Shown: positions 1 to 8,493 of the stretch, piece after piece
How positions within the stretch are numbered: the first letter of the stretch is position 1
Layout: every line of letters starts with the position of its first letter
Source of the DNA: Verrucomicrobiota bacterium
GTDB taxonomy: Bacteria > Verrucomicrobiota > Verrucomicrobiia > Opitutales > UBA953
Assembly: GCA_009924535.1 (NCBI GenBank)
Contig: RFRI01000001.1
Location: forward strand, 1-31,234
Reading direction: 5' to 3'
Length of the DNA: 31,234 nt
Notes under the pieces: model-generated
Databases searched by the model: none
Seen by the model: the letters and a program-made list of their open reading frames with translations, nothing else
Told to the model about the DNA's origin: nothing
Position numbers and translations under genes: made by a program

Positions 1-1844
<1,844 letters not shown>

Positions 1845-1848
<4 letters not shown>

Positions 1849-3449
1849 CCGAGCAGCCGACGAGCAGCCCTGCTGCCGCCCGGCTCGCCTGGGTCGGCGC
1901 ATCGCTGACCGCCCTGCTGCTCTTCTTCTCGTTCGGTCCGTTCGGCCACCCCCTCTGCGCGTTCGTCGCGCTCGTGCCCGCCACGCTCGCCACGATGCTC
2001 CGGCCGGATTGGCGCACCTGGCGTCGCGCGAGCTTCGTCACCAGCTGGGTGCTCTGGATCGCGCTGCTCGTCTGGCTCCGCCACGTCTACCCGCCGCTCG
2101 GTTGGCTCGGGCTCGTGCTCCTCACGGCCTACTGCGCGCTCTACCCGTTCGTCTGGCTGCTGCTGGCGCGCTGGATCTTCCCCGCCTGCGCCGGCGCCTC
2201 GCTCCCGGCCCGCCTGCTCGCGATCAGCGGACTCGCTGGCGCGTGGGGCCTGCTCGAATGGGCGCGCAGCACGCTCCTCTCCGGCTTCGGCTGGCTGCCG
2301 CTCGCGGCCTCGCAGACCGGCAACCCCGTGATGCTCAGCCTGTGCGCCTGGGCCGGACCGATCGGCCTCTCCATCGCGCTGGTGCTCTGCAACCTCGGGC
2401 TCGCCCGCTGGATCGTGCGGCTCAGGGAATTTCAACGCGAAGAAGCCAGCCTCAAACCCGTCGGCCCGATGGGCTGGCTCCGTCGCATCACGCCCGAACT
2501 GTACCTCGGCTTGCTTCCCGTGGCGCTGGCCTTCTTCGCCGCGCTGCACGAGGTCGGCACGAAGCCACACGGCACCAAGGACGTGTGCGCTGGCATCGTC
2601 CAAACCGATTTCGACCCCAACGCCAAATGGGACTCGGCCCGGCTGCAGGAGCATATCGAAACCATCGGACGGCTCACCTTCGACGCCGCGGCCCAGAAAC
2701 CCGATTTCATCCTGTGGCCGGAAGCCGCCCTGCCGCTCTCGCTGGAAAGCGAAGGGTACCTGCAGCGCCTCACGAGCCTCTCAAAAGCCGTCGACACCCC
2801 GTTGGTCATCGGCGCCATCGACCACCGCGGCGCTGGCTACGCCAACGGCGTGGCGATCGTCACCGAGGAAGGCCTGCGTAAGCCCGTCTACGCCAAGCGC
2901 CACCTCGTGCCGTTCGGCGAATACGTACCCTTCGCCGATTTCCTGCCGCTCCGGAAAGTCGTGCCGATCAGCGAGGACTGCGTCGCCGGGACCTCCGTCT
3001 CCCTCCTCCCGCTGACCACGCGACGCGGCGACACCTTCATGGCCGGAGCCCTGGTCTGCTATGAGGATGTCTTCCCTGAGCTGGCCCGCGAGCATGCCCT
3101 CGCCGGCGCCGACCTGCTGATCGTGGTCACGAACGACGCTTGGTACGGCCGGGAAGCCGGCGCCACTCAGCATGTCGCGCACTCCATCCTCGCCTCCGCT
3201 TCGACGCACCTCCCGATGTTACGCTGCGGCAACGCAGGCTGGAGCGGCGCCATCAATGCCTACGGGTATGCCACCCCGCTCACCGAGCACGGGAGCATCT
3301 ATTTCCGGGGAGGCAAGACGTCCGCGCCCGTCCAGATCGTACCTGGACGCAGCCGCACCTTCTGGGTGCGCCACGGCGACTGGGCCGTCGGCCTAGGCGG
3401 CCTGCTCTTCGCCCTGACCTACGTCTGGCGACGTCGGCGCGCGGCCTGA
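1845..3449 (+). CDS. lnt: Apolipoprotein N-acyltransferase
   Basis: Lnt is an inner-membrane enzyme that adds the third acyl chain to the N-terminal cysteine of lipoproteins. The chosen ATG (1845) overlaps the secA stop as ATGA and gives 534 residues, normal for the family; an in-frame start further upstream would add a non-membrane extension inside secA. About residues 15-240 are rich in membrane helices. The nitrilase-like periplasmic domain follows, with the catalytic triad visible as Glu293 (WPEAALP), Lys351 (YAKRHLVPFGEYVP) and Cys405 (VCYEDVFPE). A last helix (about 513-528) ends in RRRRAA. It works in the same lipoprotein pathway as the LolCD exporter encoded at 11477-13361. No internal defect is seen. 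Confidence 0.96.
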
Positions 3450-3546
3450 CCCAAAAAACCGCAGGTCCTTGTCGACCTCCCCCGGAAACCGTCCAAAGTG
3501 AAGTGACCCCGGCACGGACGAATCCGCGCCTCACCGACGCTCACCG

Positions 3547-4425
3547 ATGAAGCCCCTGCGCATCCTCCTCGCCTGCCTCAGCCTCGGCGTCGCGCTCACC
3601 CTGACCGCCCAGGAGCTCAAGAAGCCCAAGGACGAGTTCCCGGAAAGCGGCATGGCCTCGTTCCGCCTCCGCATCAAATCCATCCCGACGCTGCGCATGC
3701 AGATCAACGGCGTCACCGTGCTCATGGGCGTCGATACCGGTTGCCAAGGCACGGCCGTGCTCACGCCGCGGGCCGCCGCGCGGTGCGGCATCACCGAGGC
3801 GTTCACGATGCCCACCATGGGTAATTCCGGGCGGGGCGAATCCAGCTACGGACTCGTCGAGAAACTCCAGGCCGGCGAGGTGACGTGGCGCGACTTCCAC
3901 GTGGCGCTGATGCCGCTCGACGGCATGGACATCGACGGCCTGCTCGGCGCCGACATCCTCTTCGCCCGTCCCTTCTACATGGATCTCCGGAACAAGGTCA
4001 TGATCCTCGGCAAGATCCCGGACACTTCCGCCGCCCATGAGGTCGCGTGCTACAGCCGCGGCGGCCACTGTGGCGTGAACATCGAGGTGGAAGGCGTGAA
4101 GGTGCCGATGATCGTCGATTCCGGCGCGTCCAAGTCCTACATGAGCTCGCTGAAGTTCCGCGGCCAGACCCAGTTCCGCGGCTTCCTGCCCGTCGCCACG
4201 GTCCGCAGCACCTCCCTCACCCGCGTCGAAGTCTGCCAGATCAAGTCCCTGCTCATCGGCGGCGCCCCCCTCACGGGCGTGGAGTTCATCCGCGACCTGG
4301 AGCACAACCTGCTGGGCGACGACTTCCTGCGAGCCCATCCCATCGCGGTGGACATGGCGTCGCGCCGCCTCTGGCTCTTCGAGCCGCAGGTGGCCGCGAA
4401 GCCGTCCGACGAGACGTCCAAGTAA
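3547..4425 (+). CDS. Secreted protein with two retropepsin-like aspartyl protease domains
   Basis: The 292-residue product starts with a signal peptide (about 1-21, hydrophobic LRILLACLSLGVALTLTA). It then has two similar halves. Half 1 has the active-site-like motif VDTGCQG (Asp63-Thr64-Gly65) followed by LLGADIL at about 132-138. Half 2 has IVDSGASKSYM (Asp191-Ser192-Gly193) followed by LLGDDFL at about 255-261. The D-[ST]-G plus later LLGxDxL arrangement is that of clade AA (retropepsin-like) aspartic proteases. These are usually single domains that dimerise, so the two halves could form an intramolecular dimer as in pepsins. Substrate is unknown. The gene lies 97 bp after lnt, and the gap shows no clear promoter or terminator. 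It converges with the next gene with only 6 bp between stops. Confidence 0.8.
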   Translation: MKPLRILLACLSLGVALTLTAQELKKPKDEFPESGMASFRLRIKSIPTLRMQINGVTVLMGVDTGCQGTAVLTPRAAARCGITEAFTMPTMGNSGRGESSYGLVEKLQAGEVTWRDFHVALMPLDGMDIDGLLGADILFARPFYMDLRNKVMILGKIPDTSAAHEVACYSRGGHCGVNIEVEGVKVPMIVDSGASKSYMSSLKFRGQTQFRGFLPVATVRSTSLTRVEVCQIKSLLIGGAPLTGVEFIRDLEHNLLGDDFLRAHPIAVDMASRRLWLFEPQVAAKPSDETSK

Positions 4426-4431
4426 ACCGGC

Positions 4432-5190
4432 TTAGCGACGGCGACCGGACTTGCCGGAAGCCTTGCCGCCGCCTTCGGACTCGCCGCCTTCTTCGCTGGC
4501 GCCTTCTTCGGCCGGCTCGTCTTCGTCGTCCCAGCGGAGGTTCTTCTCCATGTCCTTGTCGACTTCCTCGACGTCAGGCAGGTCGGCGATGTCTTCGGCC
4601 GCGCCCGTGGCGCGGGCCGGCTTGTCGTCGTCATCGTCGTCGCCCGGGACTTCATGGCCTTGCGGGACGAACTCGAGGATGTCGGTGATCTCTTCGAAAG
4701 GATGGATGTCGCGGCTCTCGATCATGGCCTGGTTGCGCAGTTCGCTGAGCTGTTCATCCACGTCCTCGACGGTGAGCTTCTGCTCGAGCTTGATCGTGTC
4801 GTTGATGAGCTTCACGCGCAGGCGCATGATGTGCTCGAGGAAATCGGCGTAGGCGCCCTTGTCGCCGTCCTTGATGTTCGGCAGGGCGAAGAGCGGCTCC
4901 TCGGAATCGAGGATGTGTTCGGCGACGCGGACGAGGCGGACGGTGCTGTCCTTCTCGATGTCCTGGGCCTGGAACGGGACGAAGGCGGCTTCGAGGACTT
5001 CGTTGGAAAGCCCGTACTCGCGGAGGGGGTCCATCATGTCGAGGATCCAGGGGAACTGGAACGGATCGAGGATGCCCAAGCCGTCCGGCTCGTAGTGCTT
5101 CGGGTCGGAGTTCTCCTTCACCCACCAGTTGCCTTCCTTCTCCTTGAAACGGATGGTGCACCAAAGGAGCTTTGAGGTAGTCGAAGCCAT
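4432..5190 (-). CDS. Conserved-looking acidic protein of unknown function
   Basis: I do not recognise this 252-residue protein. The N-terminal half looks folded (SKLLWCTIRFKEKEGNWWV, ILDPFQFPWILDMMDPLREYG). The middle (about 110-170) is probably helical and charged. The last 70 or so residues are low complexity: a run of six Asp, many Glu/Gly/Ser, then a basic end (SGKSGRRR). No signal peptide or membrane segment is seen, so it is probably cytoplasmic. An in-frame start exists 12 codons upstream, but the ATG at 5190 is preferred because a TTGACT hexamer sits exactly 30 nt before it, as at other starts in this window. The acidic tail with a basic end could bind a basic partner or nucleic acid; that is speculation. 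Confidence 0.75.
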   Translation of the reverse strand: MASTTSKLLWCTIRFKEKEGNWWVKENSDPKHYEPDGLGILDPFQFPWILDMMDPLREYGLSNEVLEAAFVPFQAQDIEKDSTVRLVRVAEHILDSEEPLFALPNIKDGDKGAYADFLEHIMRLRVKLINDTIKLEQKLTVEDVDEQLSELRNQAMIESRDIHPFEEITDILEFVPQGHEVPGDDDDDDKPARATGAAEDIADLPDVEEVDKDMEKNLRWDDEDEPAEEGASEEGGESEGGGKASGKSGRRR

Positions 5191-5226
5191 GGCTGGCTGG
5201 TGTGCCCAAGTCTGGGCGGGAGTCAA
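5191..5226 (-). promoter_or_regulatory. Candidate leaderless promoter of the acidic unknown gene
   Basis: On the minus strand a TTGACT hexamer (5221-5226) is followed by exactly 30 nt and then the ATG at 5190. A -10 element 16 nt after the -35 would read CACACC, which is weak. No purine-rich Shine-Dalgarno lies before the ATG. The spacing matches ten other starts in this window. Confidence 0.35.
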
Positions 5227-5265
5227 GAGGGGTCGGCGAAGGGTCCAAATGGCGGGCTTCTCCGC

Positions 5266-5300
5266 TTTCCTTCCGCCCTTTCCTCCCTTAACTGCAGGGG
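5266..5300 (+). promoter_or_regulatory. Candidate leaderless promoter of pyrD
   Basis: TTTCCT (5266-5271), a 16-nt spacer, TTAACT (5288-5293) and 7 nt lead to the pyrD ATG. Transcription would start at or next to the ATG. The AGGGG touching the start codon is too close to act as a normal ribosome-binding site. Confidence 0.3.
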
Positions 5301-6356
5301 ATGTCTTTCCTGTACGAGAAGGTGATCTCCAAGGCCCTCTACTCGCTCGACCCCGAGACGGCCCACCAGGTCGGCCTCCGCGGCATGGGCCTCCTCGGCG
5401 CCTGCGCCCCCCTCCGCCTCCTGATGGAGCGATCGCTGACCCCCAAGGGCGGCCGCCCCATCGAAGCCTTCGGCCTGAAGTTCCCGAACCACATCGGTCT
5501 CGCCGCCGGGTTCGACAAGGACGGCATCGGCTGGCGCGGCGCGGCGGCCCTCGGCTTCGGCCACGTCGAAGTCGGCACGGTCACCCCGAAGGCCCAGCCG
5601 GGCAACGAGAAGCCCCGCGTGTTCCGCTACCCGGAGCTCAACGCCGTCGTGAACGCCTACGGCTTCCCGAACGCCGGCGCCCAAGCCCTCTACGATCGCC
5701 TGAGCAAGCACCCCGGCCGCGGCCAGCGCGTCTGCCCGCTCGGCATCAACATCGGCAAGAATAAGGCCACCGCCAACGAGCAGGCGCACGAAGACTACCT
5801 CACCTGCTTCAAACTCCTCGCGCCGCTCGCCGACTACGTCGTCGTGAACATCAGTAGCCCGAACACCACCGGCCTGCGCGCCCTCCAGGACCGCGCCCCG
5901 CTCGTGACGCTGCTTTCCACGCTCGCGCAGGAGAACCGCTCCGTCGCCGGCGGCCCGGTGCCCCTGCTCCTCAAGATCGCCCCGGACCTCAATCCGAACC
6001 AGCTCGCCGACATCGTCAGCGTCGTCGGCGAATGCGGCTTCGCCGGCATCATCGCCACGAACACCACCATCACGCGCCCGCCCGGGACCGAAGCGTGTTC
6101 GCCCGGCCGCGGCGGCCTCAGCGGCGCCCCGCTCCTCGAACGTTCCCTGCAGGTCGTGCGCTTCCTCGCCAAGGAAGCCGATGGCCGCATCCCGATCGTC
6201 GGTTGCGGCGGTATCCTGTCCGCCAAGGACGCCGGCCGCTTCATGGACGAAGGCGCGTGCCTCGTGCAGGTCTACTCCGGCCTCATCTTCCGCGGCCCGG
6301 AACTCGCCCGCGAAGTCGCCGAAGGCCTCGCCTGGCGCCAGCGCGCCTGGGCCTGA
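5301..6356 (+). CDS. pyrD: Dihydroorotate dehydrogenase (quinone), class 2
   Basis: PyrD oxidises dihydroorotate to orotate in pyrimidine synthesis. Class 2 enzymes use FMN, pass electrons to quinone and attach to the inner membrane through an N-terminal helical extension, seen here at about residues 1-45. Key motifs are GLAAGFDKDG (about 66-75), KPRVFRYPE, the substrate and catalytic loop NISSPNT with the class 2 catalytic serine at about 186, KIAPDL, ATNTT, GGLSGAPL and the FMN phosphate-binding GCGGI and VYSGLIF. The length of 351 residues is slightly above the E. coli enzyme. A small membrane protein gene follows after 11 nt and may share the transcript. Confidence 0.97.
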   Translation: MSFLYEKVISKALYSLDPETAHQVGLRGMGLLGACAPLRLLMERSLTPKGGRPIEAFGLKFPNHIGLAAGFDKDGIGWRGAAALGFGHVEVGTVTPKAQPGNEKPRVFRYPELNAVVNAYGFPNAGAQALYDRLSKHPGRGQRVCPLGINIGKNKATANEQAHEDYLTCFKLLAPLADYVVVNISSPNTTGLRALQDRAPLVTLLSTLAQENRSVAGGPVPLLLKIAPDLNPNQLADIVSVVGECGFAGIIATNTTITRPPGTEACSPGRGGLSGAPLLERSLQVVRFLAKEADGRIPIVGCGGILSAKDAGRFMDEGACLVQVYSGLIFRGPELAREVAEGLAWRQRAWA

Positions 6357-6367
6357 GCCTACCTTTT

Positions 6368-6547
6368 ATGGATAACCTCCTCCTGACGGTGACTTTGTCG
6401 AGTACCGCCGCCACCCTGCTCTTCTCGATCTACCCCAACAAAGGCAGCTTGGTCAGCAGGATGACCCGACTTTCTCTTGCCGTCATTCTTTCTCTCACCG
6501 GATCGATCTGCGGAATCGTCTTCCTGTACGGAAAACTCGCCGGATAG
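6368..6547 (+). CDS. Small two-helix membrane protein, unknown function
   Basis: A 59-residue open frame starts 11 nt after the pyrD stop. It has two hydrophobic stretches, about 3-21 (LLLTVTLSSTAATLLFS) and 34-56 (TRLSLAVILSLTGSICGIVF), separated by a short charged turn with Asn, Lys and Arg. This fits an integral membrane hairpin. It is probably translated with pyrD. There is no signature that names a family. Its support is the membrane pattern, a good ATG and a position that fills an otherwise empty gap before a convergent gene; base usage is a little less GC-rich than the neighbours. Confidence 0.55.
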   Translation: MDNLLLTVTLSSTAATLLFSIYPNKGSLVSRMTRLSLAVILSLTGSICGIVFLYGKLAG

Positions 6548-6564
6548 TCGGACGCGCGGCCTGA

Positions 6565-7110
6565 TCACTTCGTCGGCGCGACGGGGATGTGCACTTCCGA
6601 CTGCTTGAGGAAGAACGGCACGAACGGGCTGTTCCAATAGACCGCGTACGGTTCGCCGGCCGCCTTGACGTCGGTCCGCTTCGCCAGCCAAGCCTTCAGC
6701 GCGGTCAGGGCTTCCTCATAATTCTCCCGGCTATACGAGCCACGGATGCCGATGGCGGCCACGCGACGTTCGGGCACCGAGGACAGCTTCACCTGCGGCG
6801 TCTCGGCGAGGTCGGCGCGCTTGGCCGAGGCCTCGTCCATATAGAAGACCATCGTGCCCGGCTTGATGCCCGCCTCGACCGGCGCGGTCATCGGGATCTT
6901 GTTCGAGTCGATGTAACGGAAGAGCTTCATGAACAGCCCGTTGTCCCCGGCAAAATAATCATTCGCCGATTCCGTGCGCATCCAGCGGGCCGCAGGCAGG
7001 GTCTTGAGCTCGAGGTCGCCGGGGGCGGTGCGGGGATAGGCTTCGGACACGGCACCGAGTTTGGCGGACGACACGACGATGGCGAGGGCAACCCAGAGGA
7101 ACGTCTTCAT
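6565..7110 (-). CDS. SOUL-family heme-binding-like secreted protein
   Basis: The 181-residue product begins with a signal peptide (MKTFLWVALAIVVSSAKLGAV), which is why the ATG at 7110 is chosen over a longer in-frame extension. The mature part carries the SOUL hallmark LFRYIDSNKIPMTAPVEAG (about 59-77) and the later VYWNSPFVPFFLKQSEVHIPV. Eukaryotic SOUL/HBP proteins bind heme or tetrapyrroles; bacterial members are poorly studied and heme binding here is only inferred. The protein is probably periplasmic. It is transcribed divergently from the DUF502 gene across a 91-bp gap that holds a good candidate promoter for each. It converges with the small membrane gene, 17 bp apart. Confidence 0.85.
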   Translation of the reverse strand: MKTFLWVALAIVVSSAKLGAVSEAYPRTAPGDLELKTLPAARWMRTESANDYFAGDNGLFMKLFRYIDSNKIPMTAPVEAGIKPGTMVFYMDEASAKRADLAETPQVKLSSVPERRVAAIGIRGSYSRENYEEALTALKAWLAKRTDVKAAGEPYAVYWNSPFVPFFLKQSEVHIPVAPTK

Positions 7111-7144
7111 AAGGTCATTAAAGGACAGGCCGGCCCTGTTCCAA
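7111..7144 (-). promoter_or_regulatory. Candidate leaderless promoter of the SOUL gene
   Basis: On the minus strand TTGGAA (7139-7144), a 16-nt spacer and TTTAAT (7117-7122) match the sigma-70 consensus at 4/6 and 5/6 positions. Only 6 nt separate the -10 from the ATG, so transcription would begin at the start codon. This is the best individual example of the pattern. Confidence 0.5.
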
Positions 7145-7166
7145 CCTCGGAATCCTGCGACCACCC

Positions 7167-7201
7167 TTGCCACGGCCACGGGAGTTCCTTTGCTGGGGTG
7201 C
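7167..7201 (+). promoter_or_regulatory. Candidate leaderless promoter of the DUF502 operon
   Basis: TTGCCA (7167-7172), a 16-nt spacer, TTTGCT (7189-7194) and 7 nt precede the ATG at 7202. The -35 lies back to back with the SOUL -35, 22 bp apart, so the two promoters may influence each other. Confidence 0.35.
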
Positions 7202-7885
7202 ATGGGCGAAACGAACGAGAAGAACACCTTAGTCTCCCGCCTAGGCCATAATTTCCTGACGGGCCTCTTCCTCCTCATGCCGATCGGCCTGACGCTCTAC
7301 GTGGTGTCGGTGCTCCTCGACCTGATGGGCAAGTTCATCCAGCCCGCGATCGAGTGGGGCTTCGCCTGGCTCTGGCACGATTCGAAGACCCCCGCGCCCG
7401 ATTTCACGACCGGCCTCTACCGTCAGCTCGTCGTGGTCTCTTCCGCGGTGGTGATGCTGATCATCCTGGTCGTCGTCGGCTACCTCTCGAAGCGCCTCTT
7501 CGGCAAGATCCTCCACCGCTGGTTCGCCACCGTCCTTGAACGCATCCCCGGCCTCGGCTCCCTCTACGGCACGATCCGCCAGATGGTCGACGCCCTCAGC
7601 GGCCGCAACAAGGACACCTTCCGTCGCGTGGTGATGGTCGAATTCCCCCGCCCCGGGATGTGGTCCATCGCCTTCGTCACCCATGAGCAGCCCACGGTCT
7701 TCAGCCAGGCCATCGGCAAGCCGGTCGTGAACGTCTTCATCCCGGCCGCGCCGGCGCCCACGACAGGGGTGATCCTGCACCTTTCCCCGGATGAAGTCCG
7801 CGAGACGAAGCTGACCGTCGGCGAAGCCCTCGGCCTGCTGATGAGCTTCGGTTCCGTCGTCCCCAAGCCGGAAAGCAAGGAGTAG
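7202..7885 (+). CDS. DUF502 family membrane protein
   Basis: The 227-residue protein matches DUF502, a widespread membrane family of unknown role. It has two transmembrane helices, about 18-42 (FLTGLFLLMPIGLTLYVVSV) and 75-97 (QLVVVSSAVVMLIILVVVGY), then the family motif ERIPGLGSLYGTIRQMVD (about 113-130). A soluble domain follows with FPRPGMWSIAFVT and VNVFIPAAPAPTTG. An in-frame start about 140 nt upstream would run into the divergent SOUL gene and lacks a membrane-protein context. recO follows after 5 nt, then the helicase, so the three probably form one transcript. Confidence 0.9.
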   Translation: MGETNEKNTLVSRLGHNFLTGLFLLMPIGLTLYVVSVLLDLMGKFIQPAIEWGFAWLWHDSKTPAPDFTTGLYRQLVVVSSAVVMLIILVVVGYLSKRLFGKILHRWFATVLERIPGLGSLYGTIRQMVDALSGRNKDTFRRVVMVEFPRPGMWSIAFVTHEQPTVFSQAIGKPVVNVFIPAAPAPTTGVILHLSPDEVRETKLTVGEALGLLMSFGSVVPKPESKE

Positions 7886-7890
7886 GCCGG

Positions 7891-8493
7891 ATGTCCGCGT
7901 CGAGCCTCCGCTGCCTGGTGCTGGGTCGCGATCCCTCCGGGGAATCGCACTCCTTGCTCACGCTGCTCGAGCCCGCCGAAGGGCTCGTGCGCTGCCTGAT
8001 CCGCACCCACCGCGGCAACGGCACCACCCTGCCCGATCTCTTCGACGAAGGCGAAGTCAGCCTCGAACGCGCGAAGGACGGCGGCACGCGTTTCGCCCGC
8101 GATTACCGCCTGCTCACCCGCCGCGCCGGCCTCGCCCGCGACCACCGCACGCTCGAACGCGCCTGCCGGCTCGCGTCGATGCTGCGCAAGAACCCGCCGC
8201 CGCCCGAATCCGCCGAAGTGTGCTACCGCATCGCGCTCGAGACGTTCGACGCCATGGCCGCGCGCCCGCGCGCCGACTGCGCGTATTTCAAGAGCCTCTG
8301 GCTGATCCTCAAGGATGGCGGCTGGGGCGTGCATGAGCAATGGTTCACGCGCCTCGGCGCCCGCCAGGCCGGCGCGTCGGCGATCCTCGGCCAGCCCCTC
8401 GACGCGCAGACGACCGACGAAGAGACCGTCGCCAAGCTTTCGACCGACCTCGAACGCTGGGCCGCCGGCGAAGCCCATTTCGTCCTGCCCTGA
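7891..8493 (+). CDS. recO: RecO-like recombination mediator
   Basis: RecO loads RecA on SSB-coated single strands with RecR in the RecFOR pathway. The 200-residue product resembles RecO in its N-terminal OB-fold stretch (LVLGRDPSGESHSLLTLLEPAEGLVRCLI, about 9-37) and in the helical part (about 85-155). The GES...LLTLL pattern matches the usual GExD.L.TL. It is shorter than typical RecO (about 240) and the zinc-binding Cys set is not evident, so the call is by resemblance only. Its stop overlaps the helicase start (TGATG), which points to translational coupling and joint action in repair. The alternative is an unnamed DNA-repair accessory protein. Confidence 0.65.
   Translation: MSASSLRCLVLGRDPSGESHSLLTLLEPAEGLVRCLIRTHRGNGTTLPDLFDEGEVSLERAKDGGTRFARDYRLLTRRAGLARDHRTLERACRLASMLRKNPPPPESAEVCYRIALETFDAMAARPRADCAYFKSLWLILKDGGWGVHEQWFTRLGARQAGASAILGQPLDAQTTDEETVAKLSTDLERWAAGEAHFVLP

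Noticed and set aside
3450..3546. Gap between lnt and the protease gene searched for a promoter or small gene
   Set aside because: No -35 at the spacing seen elsewhere, no clear hairpin terminator and no coding-like frame was found.
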